From positions 1 to 44,218 of the forward strand of contig SFBL01000130.1 of NCBI GenBank assembly GCA_007095785.1: DNA of 44,218 bases, in the 5' to 3' direction. The notes below the pieces were generated by a model, which saw only the letters and a list, made by a program, of their open reading frames with translations, was not told the origin of the DNA and ran no database searches. The translations under genes were made by a program, and so were the position numbers. The DNA comes from Microcystis aeruginosa Ma_SC_T_19800800_S464 (GTDB lineage Bacteria; Cyanobacteriota; Cyanobacteriia; Cyanobacteriales; Microcystaceae). This document shows positions 6,212 through 15,161 of this stretch, in pieces (position 1 is the first letter of the stretch; each line of letters opens with the position of its first letter).

Positions 6212-7441
6212 ATGTCTTGTCAAAAAAACCTAGATAGTTTAGTTAAAGAAGTTTTTGCGATTAATCAGCAAGAATTGCCAGAAAATGCTTATTTAGTCGG
6301 TGGTGCTGTGCGAGACGCTTTATTAAACCGTCAGAAAGACTATATTGACCTAGATTTTGTGGTTCCCGAAAAAGCGATCGAAATTGCTCAAACTATTGCC
6401 CATCAGTATAAAGCCGGTTTTGTGGTTTTAGATGCCGTTCGTCAAATTGCTCGCGTCGTTTTTCCGCAGGGTACGCTTGATTTCGCACAACAGGAGGGAG
6501 AATCTCTAGAAATAGACCTAAAAAGACGGGATTTCACCGTTAATGCTCTCGCTTATAATCTCCAAACCCAAGAAATTTTCGATCCTTTAGGGGGATTAAA
6601 AGATTTAGGCTGCCAATCTCTGCGGATGATTTCCAGGGAAAATCTCCAAGATGATCCCCTAAGATTATTAAGGGCCTATCGACAAGCGGCTCAATTGGAC
6701 TTTGAGATCGAACCCCATACCCGTGTAACTATTCGTTCTCTTGCCCCTTTATTGCGCCTTGTAGCCGCCGAAAGGGTACAATCCGAGTTAAATTACCTTT
6801 TGCTCAATTCCCGTGGCAATAAATGGCTAAAAAGTGCCTGGGAAGATGGCTTATTATCCCCCTGGTTGCGTCGGATTACCTCCGCAAAAATGGAGCGAGT
6901 TATGGGGGTGGAAGCGGCAGCGGGATTTTTAGAATCTTTGTCACCGGAAAAATTTATCTTTTCACCTTCTCAGTTACAGTTGACAAAATTAGCCCTATTG
7001 GTATCGGATATTTTAGTAGAAGCGGAAAAAGAATTAATCGATCTCAAGTATTCCCGTGGGGAAATTCGCACGGTAATCACGGTAATTAAGTGTTTACCCC
7101 CCCTCAAGGAGGCAGATAATTTAAGTCTGCGGGAACAGTATTTTATTTATCTAAATACGGGAAAAGTATTTCCTGTCTTTGCCCTTTTTGCTTTATCGAT
7201 GGGGATTAACAAAAATATCGTCGCTTCTCTGTTTACTTCCTATCTCGATCCTGATAATATTATCGCCCATCCCCGACCTTTATTAAAGGGCGATGATTTA
7301 ATCAACTATTTACACCTGAAACCTAGTCCGATTATCGGTAAGTTATTAACCGAGGTACAAATTGCCCAAATTGAGGGCAAAGTTACAGTTTTTCAGGAGG
7401 CGATCGCTTTTGCTAAAAAGTTATTACAGCAGTTATCTTAA
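6212..7441 (+). CDS. cca: tRNA nucleotidyltransferase (CCA- or A/CC-adding), poly(A) polymerase family
   Basis: A 409-residue class II nucleotidyltransferase. The N-terminal head has LVGGAVRDALLNRQKDYIDL (GG motif and catalytic DxD in DLDF), then RRDFTVNALAYNL (motif B), DPLRLLRAYR (motif C) and a helical body and tail for tRNA binding. It builds or repairs the 3' CCA end of tRNA. Some cyanobacteria split the job between a CC-adding and an A-adding enzyme; which one this is cannot be settled without the second gene. The ATG at 6212 gives a normal N-terminus. Internal sequence is intact. A GTCGGGTT hairpin follows at 7457-7482. Confidence 0.9.
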   Translation: MSCQKNLDSLVKEVFAINQQELPENAYLVGGAVRDALLNRQKDYIDLDFVVPEKAIEIAQTIAHQYKAGFVVLDAVRQIARVVFPQGTLDFAQQEGESLEIDLKRRDFTVNALAYNLQTQEIFDPLGGLKDLGCQSLRMISRENLQDDPLRLLRAYRQAAQLDFEIEPHTRVTIRSLAPLLRLVAAERVQSELNYLLLNSRGNKWLKSAWEDGLLSPWLRRITSAKMERVMGVEAAAGFLESLSPEKFIFSPSQLQLTKLALLVSDILVEAEKELIDLKYSRGEIRTVITVIKCLPPLKEADNLSLREQYFIYLNTGKVFPVFALFALSMGINKNIVASLFTSYLDPDNIIAHPRPLLKGDDLINYLHLKPSPIIGKLLTEVQIAQIEGKVTVFQEAIAFAKKLLQQLS

Positions 7442-7456
7442 TGGTGAGGTTTTTGT

Positions 7457-7482
7457 CGGGTTTTGTTGCCTCAACCCGACTT
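7457..7482. terminator. Hairpin after cca, likely terminator
   Basis: GTCGGGTT pairs with AACCCGAC across a 10-base loop, 16 bases after the cca stop and between two convergent genes. Similar GGGTTG/CAACCC hairpins are common in Microcystis intergenic DNA. Beyond it, up to 7638, I see only AT-rich sequence with no gene. Confidence 0.55.
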
Positions 7483-7638
7483 AGCAATTGTTCACAGTTT
7501 GGAGAGTTTTGTATGTTAATCAGAGTTTTAGATTCGGATTGACTCTCAGGGTTTTGACTTATCCAAAACTCAGATTTATTTATTTTTAAGCTGTGAAGAT
7601 TGGGGAGCGTTTTCTTCTTAGATTAAAACACGACCGTT

Positions 7639-8088
7639 TTATTGTACTCCCTTCGATTGATTCAAGAGATTTTGGTAACATTCGGTCGGGGTACGGTAAG
7701 ATAAATATTTAAAGGGAGTCTGATTAATTATTTCTGCAAATCTTTCGTTATCAACCGCATTGTACTGATCTAATTTAGCGATTAAATTCTTCATGTTATT
7801 CATGGAGCTTACCAGACTCCTATTCTCGGATTTGAGATAATGAATTTCAGGGGAATCGCCCTCATGCCGATCAATGGTGGTAATTTGAGCGATAATTCCC
7901 TTAATTCCCTGCTTGTACGAAGAAATTAAGGTGTATAAACTCTTTTCCTGAGTAATGAGAAAAATACCTCTCTTCCTGAGATCGAGGACATCAATTCGCC
8001 AAGCATTATTATCGGCGATAAAATCTTCTCTTGACTGCACTTCTTGTTGAAGTCTTTCGGCCGCTTTGCTTGATAAAATCAGATTCAT
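7639..8088 (-). CDS. Hypothetical protein, DUF6933-like
   Basis: A 149-residue protein starting MNLILSSKAAERLQQEV. The pattern of an N-terminal LxxSKKxAERL helix followed by AWRIDVLDLRKRGIFLITQE and KSLYTLIS resembles small proteins grouped as DUF6933, which have no known function. The middle is helical and charged; the end (LSYRTPTECYQNLLNQ) resembles by chance the tail of some transposases, but no DDE core is present. It is convergent with cca and has its own 250-base upstream region. There is no signal peptide or membrane segment. The family call is from memory of the pattern and should be treated as tentative; that it is a real gene is likely from length and codon use. Confidence 0.6.
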   Translation of the reverse strand: MNLILSSKAAERLQQEVQSREDFIADNNAWRIDVLDLRKRGIFLITQEKSLYTLISSYKQGIKGIIAQITTIDRHEGDSPEIHYLKSENRSLVSSMNNMKNLIAKLDQYNAVDNERFAEIINQTPFKYLSYRTPTECYQNLLNQSKGVQ

Positions 8089-8365
8089 CTCTAAAAATAA
8101 AGTTAATTATTTAATATTATAAACCAACTAGATTTTTGGTTCTTCGTTACTTGGTATGGTTTGATCGGGTGGCATAAATCGACTACATCCTTATTAGATG
8201 AGCTTACCCTGAGAATCTGGCAAAGAAGGTTAGAAACTCAGTACATCAAAGCTTTTAGCTTAACTAATTAGGTTTGAGATTCGTCCCTTGTTATCAGGGA
8301 GCAATGTTACGCGAAAAAACCGAGTTAAATCCCAAAATTAGGCGTTAAAATTGTCGAATCGAATT
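8089..8365. other. Intergenic region, no gene seen
   Basis: These 277 bases contain no ORF with recognisable content. A phrase near 8133-8165 (GGTTCTTCGTTACTTGGTAT) looks like an end of a known type of cyanobacterial repeat or IS footprint, but no partner end was found. Confidence 0.4.
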
Positions 8366-9184
8366 TTAAACAAAAACACGATGTTGCAGGGAAGGCATTT
8401 GTCGTCGCACTTGTTGCAGACGTTGGGGATTAATTTCGGCAATTGCCACTCCCGCTTCTTCCCCCGCGTCAGCTAAAACCACACCCCAAGGATCGATAAT
8501 CATAGCGTGACCGTGGGTGTAACGGCGTGCGTAATTATTGCCAGTTTGAGCGGGAGCTATTATATAACAAGTATTCTCGATCGCTCGCGCTTGTAACAAA
8601 ACTTTCCAATGATCTTTCCCAGTAAAAGCCGTAAAGGCTGCGGGTACAAACAAAACATCGGCTCCTTGCCGTGATAAATAGCGATAGAGTTCGGGAAAAC
8701 GCACATCATAGCAAATCGAGAGGCCAATTTTGCCCAAGCTATCGGAGCCATAAATCGGCGGTAAATCGACTCCTGCCATGACTGTACTCGATTCCTGATA
8801 GGTGTTACCATCCGGGACATTGACATCAAAGAGATGGACTTTTTGATAACGGGCTAATTCCGCACCGTTGCCATCGACTAAAATAGCCGTATTATAAGCC
8901 TTATCGGGAATACCCGTCACCGGCACGGGAAAACCACCCCCTAAAATGGTCACTTGAAACCGTTGGGCCATGGTGCGGAGGAATTTATCGGCTTTGAGAG
9001 CAATAGTCTCGGCCTGGGCGATTTTATCGGTTTCTGCCCCCATAAAGGCGAAATTTTCCGGTAAACCGATTAATTCCGCCCCTTTACCCACGGCAAGTTC
9101 GATCAATTCTTCAGCGGCAGCGAGATTTTTCTCTAAATCTGGCTGACTGGTCATTTGAATAGCGGCGGCGAGATAGGATTTCAT
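8366..9184 (-). CDS. Carbon-nitrogen hydrolase, Nit1/Nit2-type (deaminated glutathione amidase-like)
   Basis: A 272-residue nitrilase-superfamily protein with the Glu-Lys-Cys triad visible: E43 in GLPENFAF, K115 in YQKVHLFD and C158 in SICYDVRFPE. The FPELYR, ARAIENTCYIIAPAQTG and GHAMIIDPWG stretches place it in the Nit branch that includes omega-amidase and the repair enzyme for deaminated glutathione. Length is standard and the start ATG gives the usual MKSYLAAAIQM opening. It is cytoplasmic, with no signal peptide. It is divergent from the mtnX-like gene with an 86-base gap. The exact substrate (deaminated glutathione, 2-oxoglutaramate or other amides) cannot be fixed from sequence. Confidence 0.88.
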   Translation of the reverse strand: MKSYLAAAIQMTSQPDLEKNLAAAEELIELAVGKGAELIGLPENFAFMGAETDKIAQAETIALKADKFLRTMAQRFQVTILGGGFPVPVTGIPDKAYNTAILVDGNGAELARYQKVHLFDVNVPDGNTYQESSTVMAGVDLPPIYGSDSLGKIGLSICYDVRFPELYRYLSRQGADVLFVPAAFTAFTGKDHWKVLLQARAIENTCYIIAPAQTGNNYARRYTHGHAMIIDPWGVVLADAGEEAGVAIAEINPQRLQQVRRQMPSLQHRVFV

Positions 9185-9270
9185 GGGGGTTGAAGCTCTA
9201 GAATCAGATAATCTCTGTAAAATTAATCATAACCTTCGATTATATCCAATTTCAGATATTTTGTCACCCC

Positions 9271-9903
9271 ATGAGTAAAATTGTTTTCTGTGACTTTGAT
9301 GGCACTATCACCGCCGTGGAAACCTTTGCGGGTATGCTCAAAGAATTCGCCCCCGATTTATCGGCTCAGATTATGCCCCAAATGTACGCCCGTACTCTCA
9401 GTCTGCGCCGGGGTGTCCGTCAACTGTTAGAGTCGATACCGAGCCAAAAGTACGCCGATATTCTCGCCTATGCCGAAAGCAAGCCAATTCGCCCCGGATT
9501 AGCCGAATTCCTCGCTTTTTTACAGGAGCAATCCATCCCTTTTATTATTATCTCCGGTGGTATCCAAGGCATGATTGAAACGGTCTTAAAACGCGAGGGA
9601 CTATTAGATAAGGTAACGGCAATTTATGGGGTCAATCTTCATACGCAAGGGGAATATCTGCAAGTTCATTCCGATTGGGAAAATGAGACGGAATTAGTGG
9701 CTAAAGCCTTGATTATGGCCAAATATTCAGGAGTAGAAACTATTGCGATCGGTGATTCCGTTACCGATATTACTATGGCTAGAAGGGCCGATCTAGTTTT
9801 TGCTAGGGATCGTTTAATCGATTATCTACAAGCGGAAAATCAACCCTATATTCCTTGGGATAACTTTTTTGAGATTCGTGAATATCTGTTATTGAGAGAT
9901 TAG
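9271..9903 (+). CDS. mtnX: HAD phosphatase, MtnX-like (methionine salvage)
   Basis: This 210-residue HAD hydrolase has motif I CDFDGTIT (D8, D10), motif II IIISGG and motif III GDSVTDITMA. The cap residues TAVETFAGMLKEFAPD and LRRGVRQLLESIP match the 2-hydroxy-3-keto-5-methylthiopentenyl-1-phosphate phosphatase group. It would dephosphorylate the methylthioribulose-derived intermediate in recycling the methylthio group of methylthioadenosine to methionine. No other mtn gene is in the window, so the pathway cannot be confirmed here. A related phosphoserine phosphatase is the main alternative. The start ATG at 9271 follows an AT-rich leader. Confidence 0.8.
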   Translation: MSKIVFCDFDGTITAVETFAGMLKEFAPDLSAQIMPQMYARTLSLRRGVRQLLESIPSQKYADILAYAESKPIRPGLAEFLAFLQEQSIPFIIISGGIQGMIETVLKREGLLDKVTAIYGVNLHTQGEYLQVHSDWENETELVAKALIMAKYSGVETIAIGDSVTDITMARRADLVFARDRLIDYLQAENQPYIPWDNFFEIREYLLLRD

Positions 9904-10030
9904 GGATTAGCTGTGATAAGTAATGGTTAGGATAGGCAAGAGGCAAGAGGTAGTTAGGTATTGTAAAGTGTTAAAATTCCTGTGGAGTTTGTCGCCATTA
10001 TTTTCAACGCTTGAATTGAGAAAAATTACT

Positions 10031-10246
10031 ATGAAAGTTCCAACAGATTTGACGATTCCTGAGATTGAGGAAATTAGAAAGGAGGGAGTTAAAGCTCTCG
10101 TAGAGAGGTTGGGAATTGCTAAAGCGGCTTTCTTTCTAAGAGAAACAGCATCCCAACCTCTAAAGTATTTAGAAATCAAAGATCAGTTGTTTAGTGAAAT
10201 GACAGCAACGGATATTTACGCTCAAATTAAAGGCAGCTATGACTGA
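10031..10246 (+). CDS. Small hypothetical protein
   Basis: A 71-residue protein starting MKVPTDLTIPEIEEIRKEGV; the ATG at 10031 begins the well-behaved part of a longer open frame. ALVERLGIAKAAFFLRE resembles a group of short cyanobacterial proteins with the pattern ALVE(K/R)LG-(I/V)...F, which are often near toxin genes. No toxin partner is seen here. It lies between mtnX and the convergent livG-type gene. The role is unknown. Helix-rich, charged, no membrane segment. Confidence 0.5.
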   Translation: MKVPTDLTIPEIEEIRKEGVKALVERLGIAKAAFFLRETASQPLKYLEIKDQLFSEMTATDIYAQIKGSYD

Positions 10247-10312
10247 AATGATTGGGTAATTAAATAATCATTGTCATCTCCCATTAACCTGAATAGCGAT
10301 TATCTAAAATCC

Positions 10313-11080
10313 TTATTCATCCCCTAAATAAGCTTCAATCACCGCAGGATTCTCCCTGACTGTAGCTGGATCTCCCAAAGCGATTAACTTACCGAAATCT
10401 AACACAGCAATGCGATCGCATAATCCCATCACTAAAGGCACATGATGTTCGATTAACAGGACGGTTAGAGCTAAATTATCGCGAATTTGTCGAATTAGCT
10501 GACTTAATGCCCCCTTTTCGCTGGGATTCATCCCGGCTGCCGGTTCATCAAGGAGTAATAACTGGGGTTGCAAAGCTAAAGCGCGGGCAATTTCCAAGCG
10601 TCTTTGATCACCATAGGCTAAATTACGGGCTTTTCGATTGCTTTGGTCGGTTAATCCGACTAAATCTAATAATTCCCCCGCTCTTTTGTAGGTTTTTTCC
10701 TCCTCCCTTCTCGAAACTGGTAAACCCAAAATTCCTGTCCAAAGATTGGAGCTATTGTGAATATGACCAGCGATCGCTACATTTTCTAAAGCCGATAATT
10801 CACCAAATAAGCGCAAATTCTGGAAAGTACGGGCAATTCCTGCCTGAGCGATCTGGTGAGGACGATAATTAGCCAGACTGTCGCCTTGATAAATTAAATC
10901 ACCACTGGATAGGGGAATTAAACCAGTGATCAGATTAAATAAAGTCGTTTTTCCCGCCCCATTGGGTCCAATTAAGCCAAAAATCTCGTTTCTTTGTACC
11001 TGAAAGCCAACGCCATCGACAGCGACTAATCCCCCAAATCGACGGGTGGCTCCCCGCACTTCTAATAAATTTGCTTGCAT
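10313..11080 (-). CDS. livG: ABC transporter ATP-binding protein, LivG type (branched-chain/neutral amino acids)
   Basis: A 255-residue ABC ATPase with Walker A GPNGAGKT (residues about 37-44), the signature region LAYGDQRRLEIARAL, Walker B LLLLDEPAAGMNP and the switch His in LLIEHH. The AGIARTFQNLRLF Q-loop and the NPSEKGALSQLIRQIRD stretch are typical of LivG of the branched-chain amino acid family. The cyanobacterial counterpart is NatA of the neutral amino acid permease. UrtD of the urea transporter is a close alternative. The partner permeases and binding protein are not adjacent, which is common for nat genes in cyanobacteria. The membrane-associated protein would power uptake through its permease dimer. 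It is intact. Confidence 0.88.
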   Translation of the reverse strand: MQANLLEVRGATRRFGGLVAVDGVGFQVQRNEIFGLIGPNGAGKTTLFNLITGLIPLSSGDLIYQGDSLANYRPHQIAQAGIARTFQNLRLFGELSALENVAIAGHIHNSSNLWTGILGLPVSRREEEKTYKRAGELLDLVGLTDQSNRKARNLAYGDQRRLEIARALALQPQLLLLDEPAAGMNPSEKGALSQLIRQIRDNLALTVLLIEHHVPLVMGLCDRIAVLDFGKLIALGDPATVRENPAVIEAYLGDE

Positions 11081-11536
11081 TCTTGTTAATAGGTTAAATT
11101 AGTCGATTTTACTAAACCTCTTGCATAATTAATTTTTCAGGGTTCAAAAACGGCAAAAATAAGAATTAAATGGCATAAAGTTTGTAAATAGACCATTTAA
11201 CTGATTATTATTCATTCTTAATTCTCCTGACTACTGACTACTGGCTACTGACTCCTCACCTTAACAACAATTTTTGATTTTTACCAGAGGTCTACTCGAT
11301 CAAGACGATTGCAAGTAAGCACTGCACCGACCAAAAAAAGATATTTCTCAGGAGATTTACCCTGAAACAATCAGTTATCAAGATTTATTGGGCAGTTATT
11401 TTGATTAGGAAATATTCTACACAATCCCCACCAGATAAGCAAGACGGCTCACCACTACTAGCGAATCACTACCGATAACGAAAAACTGCCATAATTGCAG
11501 CAATGTCCTCATCTAGCCAAAAGGCGATCGCTATTG
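11081..11536. other. Long intergenic region with short repeats
   Basis: No gene is supported in these 456 bases. Near 11228-11257 there is a short tandem run of CTGACTACTGACTACTGGCT type, a common filler in this genus. ACCTCTTGCATAATTAATTT at 11117 and AGAGGT at 11286-11291 could be the remaining ends of a small mobile element about 180 bp long. The region must also hold the promoters of the livG-type gene and the permease, which are divergent. Confidence 0.4.
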
Positions 11537-12613
11537 ATGAAAAATGACGCTAAAATTATCGATCTAGTCATCCGGCTGTTTTTTCTCGGCCTGTTGTTAT
11601 TTGCTGGTTTTACCCTGCTGCGTCCCTTCGTAACCATGATCCTCTGGGGAGCAATTCTAGCGATCGCTTGGTATCCCCTCTTTCTCTGGTTAAAAAAGTT
11701 GCTCGCTGGCCGGGCGAAACTGGCCACAGTTCTCCTCACCCTACTTTGTCTAGGGATTATTATCGGTCCGGTGAGTGGTATTGCAGCGGTTCTGGCCGGT
11801 AATCTGCGAACGCTGGCCGAATATATCGATACTGGTGCGGCGGTGATTCCCCCTCCCCCCACCGATGTGGCCACCTGGCCGCTGATCGGCGAAAGGATTG
11901 CCAGTCTCTGGCAGCAGGCATCGGATAACACGGGTCAATTTTTTCAACGCTTCGAGCCACAATTAAAAGAACTGGGCAAAATCTCCCTTTCCCTAGCCAC
12001 CAGTACCGGTCTAACGGTGCTGAAATTTATCGTCTCGATTCTGATTGCGGCGGCACTGACCCTCTCGGCTAAAAATCTGACTCACCTGATGAACCGGTTA
12101 GCGGAAAAGATCGCCCCGGGTCGAGGAATTGCGCTGGCCGGTCTGACGGCCTCTACCGTCCGCAATGTTAGCCGCGGTATTATTGGCGTTGCCATTATCC
12201 AGAGTCTTTTGATCGGCATCGGTTTAGTGACGGTGGGAACGCCGGCGGCCGGTTTATTAACTTTCCTCACCCTAATTTTGGGCATTCTCCAAATTGGCCC
12301 CAGTTTGATTGTCTTGGGGGCGCTCATTCACGCTTGGGTAACACTACCCAATTCCATCGCCCTATTATTTACCATCTGGATGATTCCCGCCACCTTGGTG
12401 GATAATTTCCTCAAGCCGATCTTAATGGGGCGCGGTCTGCCCATTCCCATGGTGGTGATTCTGCTAGGGGTGTTCGGGGGAGTAATCGCCTACGGGATTA
12501 TTGGTTTGTTCGTCGGGCCAGTTCTCCTCGGTCTCTGCTACGAGTTAGTCAGGGCTTGGATTGGCGAGGATAGCCCCGCACCAGTGGCAAATAGTCATGA
12601 TCAGTCAGTCTAA
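11537..12613 (+). CDS. AI-2E family transporter (PerM/YdiK-like membrane protein)
   Basis: I chose the ATG at 11537, giving about 358 residues starting MKNDAKIIDLVIRLFF. The sequence has about seven or eight hydrophobic segments in the AI-2E/PerM pattern: two at the N-terminus, a long extracytoplasmic loop (about 85-150, including GERIASLWQQ), then TLSAKNLTHL, and the conserved C-terminal block GPSLIVLGALIHAW and DNFLKPILMGRGLPIPMVVI. DNFLKP is the family hallmark. Family members export diverse small molecules or act as Na+/H+ antiporters; the substrate here is unknown. It is more GC-rich than the nearby accessory genes and stands alone, convergent with the hydrolase-like ORF. Confidence 0.85.
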   Translation: MKNDAKIIDLVIRLFFLGLLLFAGFTLLRPFVTMILWGAILAIAWYPLFLWLKKLLAGRAKLATVLLTLLCLGIIIGPVSGIAAVLAGNLRTLAEYIDTGAAVIPPPPTDVATWPLIGERIASLWQQASDNTGQFFQRFEPQLKELGKISLSLATSTGLTVLKFIVSILIAAALTLSAKNLTHLMNRLAEKIAPGRGIALAGLTASTVRNVSRGIIGVAIIQSLLIGIGLVTVGTPAAGLLTFLTLILGILQIGPSLIVLGALIHAWVTLPNSIALLFTIWMIPATLVDNFLKPILMGRGLPIPMVVILLGVFGGVIAYGIIGLFVGPVLLGLCYELVRAWIGEDSPAPVANSHDQSV

Positions 12614-12639
12614 ATCTTTCCGGGGAACTTTGAGAGCAG

Positions 12640-13416
12640 CTAAGGAAAAGAGATTAATTTAGCCACAGTGTCCACGGTTTGCTGGCGACAGGTGCGACCA
12701 TCGGCCAAGGTTCTTTCACCGTCCATATAACCCATAACCCCGTTATGATGGGTCGGCCCCAGGGAGATAATCTTGATAATGCCGAGACGACGAGCTTGAT
12801 TCCAGTAGGACAACCAAGCGATCGGCCAGCGTTCGGGAAAAATCGTCCAGCCGATCGGTTCCACCGTATCCTGTGCACCGACTAAATGATAGAACCGATC
12901 CAACTGCAAAAAACCGACATTGCCGCTAAAAACACCCCCTAGAGAAATCATTTCGATGGGTACTTTCAGGAATTTTTTGAGATAGATAATTGCACCCAAG
13001 GAAACCTGAGCGCCGCCACTATAACCGATAAAAGTAATTGGTATCTTACTGGCCAAGGGATAATCATTGTGTAGTAATGCCTCGAGAATCACTCCCGCCG
13101 AACCCTGATTAAAAATTGGTCCATAGCGATCATCGGCCGAAACCACGATCTTAAATAAATTCCGCAGATTGATTAAAGCCATTACGCCGTTATGCCCTTT
13201 CTGACCGTTTGTTTCCACCCATTGCCAGAAACCGGCTAGAGGGCGCTCGGAATCGGTTAAGGCGCGATTAGTGGTGGAATAGGGCATAATATTGCCGACG
13301 ATCCGCACTTGCGCCGGTAAAATCCCGTATAATTCGGCCAGAAAATTTTGGGCGTAGGGTTTCAAGCGAGTGGACTCCTGACATATCCCGTCGAGATAGA
13401 CGATATAACGCTGCAC
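12640..13416 (-). CDS. Alpha/beta-hydrolase-like protein (possible C-terminal half of an interrupted gene)
   Basis: A 258-residue frame starting at GTG 13416 with VQRYIVYLDGICQES. It contains PITFIGYSGGAQVSLGAIIY, a G-x-S-x-G nucleophile elbow (GYSGG), a later Asp (VGAQDTVEP) and His (PTHHNG), the order of an alpha/beta-hydrolase triad. No known substrate. The start is weak: there is no ATG/TTG between this GTG and the stop of the upstream gene. The same frame is open upstream for 24 codons (WYSPSRVYAKEPWQQLAPP) and then meets the TAG that ends the membrane protein. It may be a true downstream gene or the second half of one long protein. The hydrolase fold call rests on motif spacing only. 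Confidence 0.7.
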   Translation of the reverse strand: MQRYIVYLDGICQESTRLKPYAQNFLAELYGILPAQVRIVGNIMPYSTTNRALTDSERPLAGFWQWVETNGQKGHNGVMALINLRNLFKIVVSADDRYGPIFNQGSAGVILEALLHNDYPLASKIPITFIGYSGGAQVSLGAIIYLKKFLKVPIEMISLGGVFSGNVGFLQLDRFYHLVGAQDTVEPIGWTIFPERWPIAWLSYWNQARRLGIIKIISLGPTHHNGVMGYMDGERTLADGRTCRQQTVDTVAKLISFP

Positions 13417-13488
13417 TTGGTTTTGGGGTGGTGCTAGTTGCTGCCAGGGTTCCTTGGCATAGACGCGACTGGGACTGTACCAACCGGC

Positions 13489-14559
13489 CTACCAACCCAA
13501 GGCCTCTAGAGGCGAGGTCAGTGCTTCTAGAAATAAACCAAGGAACAGTAATAATAGACTAAATCCGATTAGATCGAAGGTCAGTCGCACGGCATCATCA
13601 AGGGCAAAAAATCCTTCCTGTAGCCAAGTTTTGGCGGGAGAAAATAGGAGAATTAAACATAAACCTAAAAAACCTAGCCCCACATATTCTAGAACTGTTT
13701 TGAGATTTTGAGTTTTTACTACTTCTAAATGATGACCGATTCTGAGAAAATTTTTACTAATTGGTGAGATAAAAAGAGACATTTCTGTGAGATAATTCTG
13801 CCAAAGGGCTTCGTTTTTCGTCTTTTCTTCTTCTGTTTCCTCGCCGGTATCTTTTTCTAGCTCCTCTGGGTTGATTCCCGAATCAACAATTTTTTGCAAG
13901 TGTTTTTTATCGATCACTAATTCGACCCCTAATAATTTTTCTGTCAGCCAATGGACAGCGAAAATAAAGGGATAACCGATAGTTCTCTGGAAAACTAAAA
14001 GCACAAGAAAACCTAATAAAGAGGCGATGAAAGCATGAAGTAAAAAAATATTGAGGAGAACGGTTAAACCCACGGCCAGGGCTGCCACACTCCAGAGGAT
14101 TAATAAAATATAGATCGCCCAGCCAGCGGAGGGAAGAGCGATCGCTAATCCGAAGATAAAGGGTGCGTAACTAAATACTAGGGTACTGGCCACCTCAAAT
14201 AGGCGGGTATCACCCCGAAATAAGAGGATAGTGACTAGCCAAAGTCCAGCGGCCCAAATGCCAAAATTAAAAGCGTAGAGAATAGAAGTAATTAATAAAC
14301 TAAAAATAAAGCGGCTGGGGGGAATCCGGTTAACAAATAAGACAAAACTTTGTCCGATCGCCTCGGAAACACTGGCGATAAAGACAACGATAATCGCTTC
14401 TTCCAAACCAAAGCGCAGGGATTTAATGGTGATGAAGGCCCGGGGATCGAGAATCAGTACACCGAAAAGGGTCGGCCAGGAAGGGGCAAGAAATAAAAGC
14501 AGTAATCCAGCGATTCCTAGTAATCCCAAAAGAGCCAAGGCTTGAATCAGTTGTTTCAC
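13489..14559 (-). CDS. Multi-pass membrane protein, YIP1-like region
   Basis: A 356-residue protein with about eight hydrophobic segments: one at residues 5-27, then several between about 50 and 210, a charged soluble loop (KDTGEETEEEKTKNEALWQN), and two at the C-terminus ending LEALGW. The middle block TRLFEVASTLVFSYAPFIFG followed by paired hydrophobic helices resembles the Yip1 membrane domain. Function unknown. The TAG stop is in frame with the following hydrolase-like ORF, so both may have been one protein of about 640 residues. It is divergent from the next + strand gene, with starts less than 40 bases apart, so promoters overlap. Confidence 0.75.
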   Translation of the reverse strand: MKQLIQALALLGLLGIAGLLLLFLAPSWPTLFGVLILDPRAFITIKSLRFGLEEAIIVVFIASVSEAIGQSFVLFVNRIPPSRFIFSLLITSILYAFNFGIWAAGLWLVTILLFRGDTRLFEVASTLVFSYAPFIFGLAIALPSAGWAIYILLILWSVAALAVGLTVLLNIFLLHAFIASLLGFLVLLVFQRTIGYPFIFAVHWLTEKLLGVELVIDKKHLQKIVDSGINPEELEKDTGEETEEEKTKNEALWQNYLTEMSLFISPISKNFLRIGHHLEVVKTQNLKTVLEYVGLGFLGLCLILLFSPAKTWLQEGFFALDDAVRLTFDLIGFSLLLLFLGLFLEALTSPLEALGW

Positions 14560-14585
14560 GGGCGTTGTTAAAGTTAGATCGGTTA

Positions 14586-15146
14586 ATGATGAGAAGGTCA
14601 GAGCCGGCGATCGAGGGATTAACCCTGCGTTTACAGGGATTGATGGATGCAGTATTAAAAATGTTGGAGGGATATCTGCAAATGCAGCCCCATAGCGATC
14701 GCAATTTGATCGAACGCGCCCACGATATCGAGGATACGGTCTGGGATTGGATCTATCGTCGGGACGTGGACATCCAAACTCTCTCGGACGTGGAAAGGGG
14801 TTTGGCGGATCTAGTCGCGTCGGAAGCGCATCAACATCTCTGGCACATGAGATGGGTGGAAAATTTTGTCGTCGTCACCGGTCATTATCTACAAAATAAA
14901 CCCACCGCTAGAAGGTTTGCAGAGACTTTATTGATGATCAATGCCCTGATTCACGAAATTACGGGCAAAGGCCAAGCTCGGCCGGCAATTGCACCACAAA
15001 AGGCGATAATTACCGTAGCAGAACCCCTCGATGTGACGGCACGCTGGCACAGCACCTATCAACGGGACGGGGCAGCCAAAAAACAAGCGGTGCGAGAATT
15101 AACTAGCACCTTAAAAAAATCTTTAGAATCGATGACAAACCCTTGA
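14586..15146 (+). CDS. Hypothetical protein, helical, soluble
   Basis: About 186 residues starting MMRRSEPAIEGLTLRLQGLM; I chose the ATG pair at 14586/14589 rather than the upstream TTG. The sequence is almost entirely predicted helix, with no membrane segment, Cys cluster or known catalytic motif. HDIEDTVWDWIYRRDVD and EAHQHLWHMRWVENFVVVTG contain several His and Trp residues. I do not recognise the family. It is divergent from the membrane protein and followed after 15 bases by a small membrane protein gene, so it may be in an operon with that and the deacetylase-like gene. Confidence 0.6.
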   Translation: MMRRSEPAIEGLTLRLQGLMDAVLKMLEGYLQMQPHSDRNLIERAHDIEDTVWDWIYRRDVDIQTLSDVERGLADLVASEAHQHLWHMRWVENFVVVTGHYLQNKPTARRFAETLLMINALIHEITGKGQARPAIAPQKAIITVAEPLDVTARWHSTYQRDGAAKKQAVRELTSTLKKSLESMTNP

Positions 15147-15161
15147 CATTAGGAACAAAAT

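Noticed and set aside
7639-8088. Transposase end, because of LSYRTPTECYQNLL
   Set aside because: Only the last dozen residues are similar; there is no DDE core, inverted repeat or target duplication.
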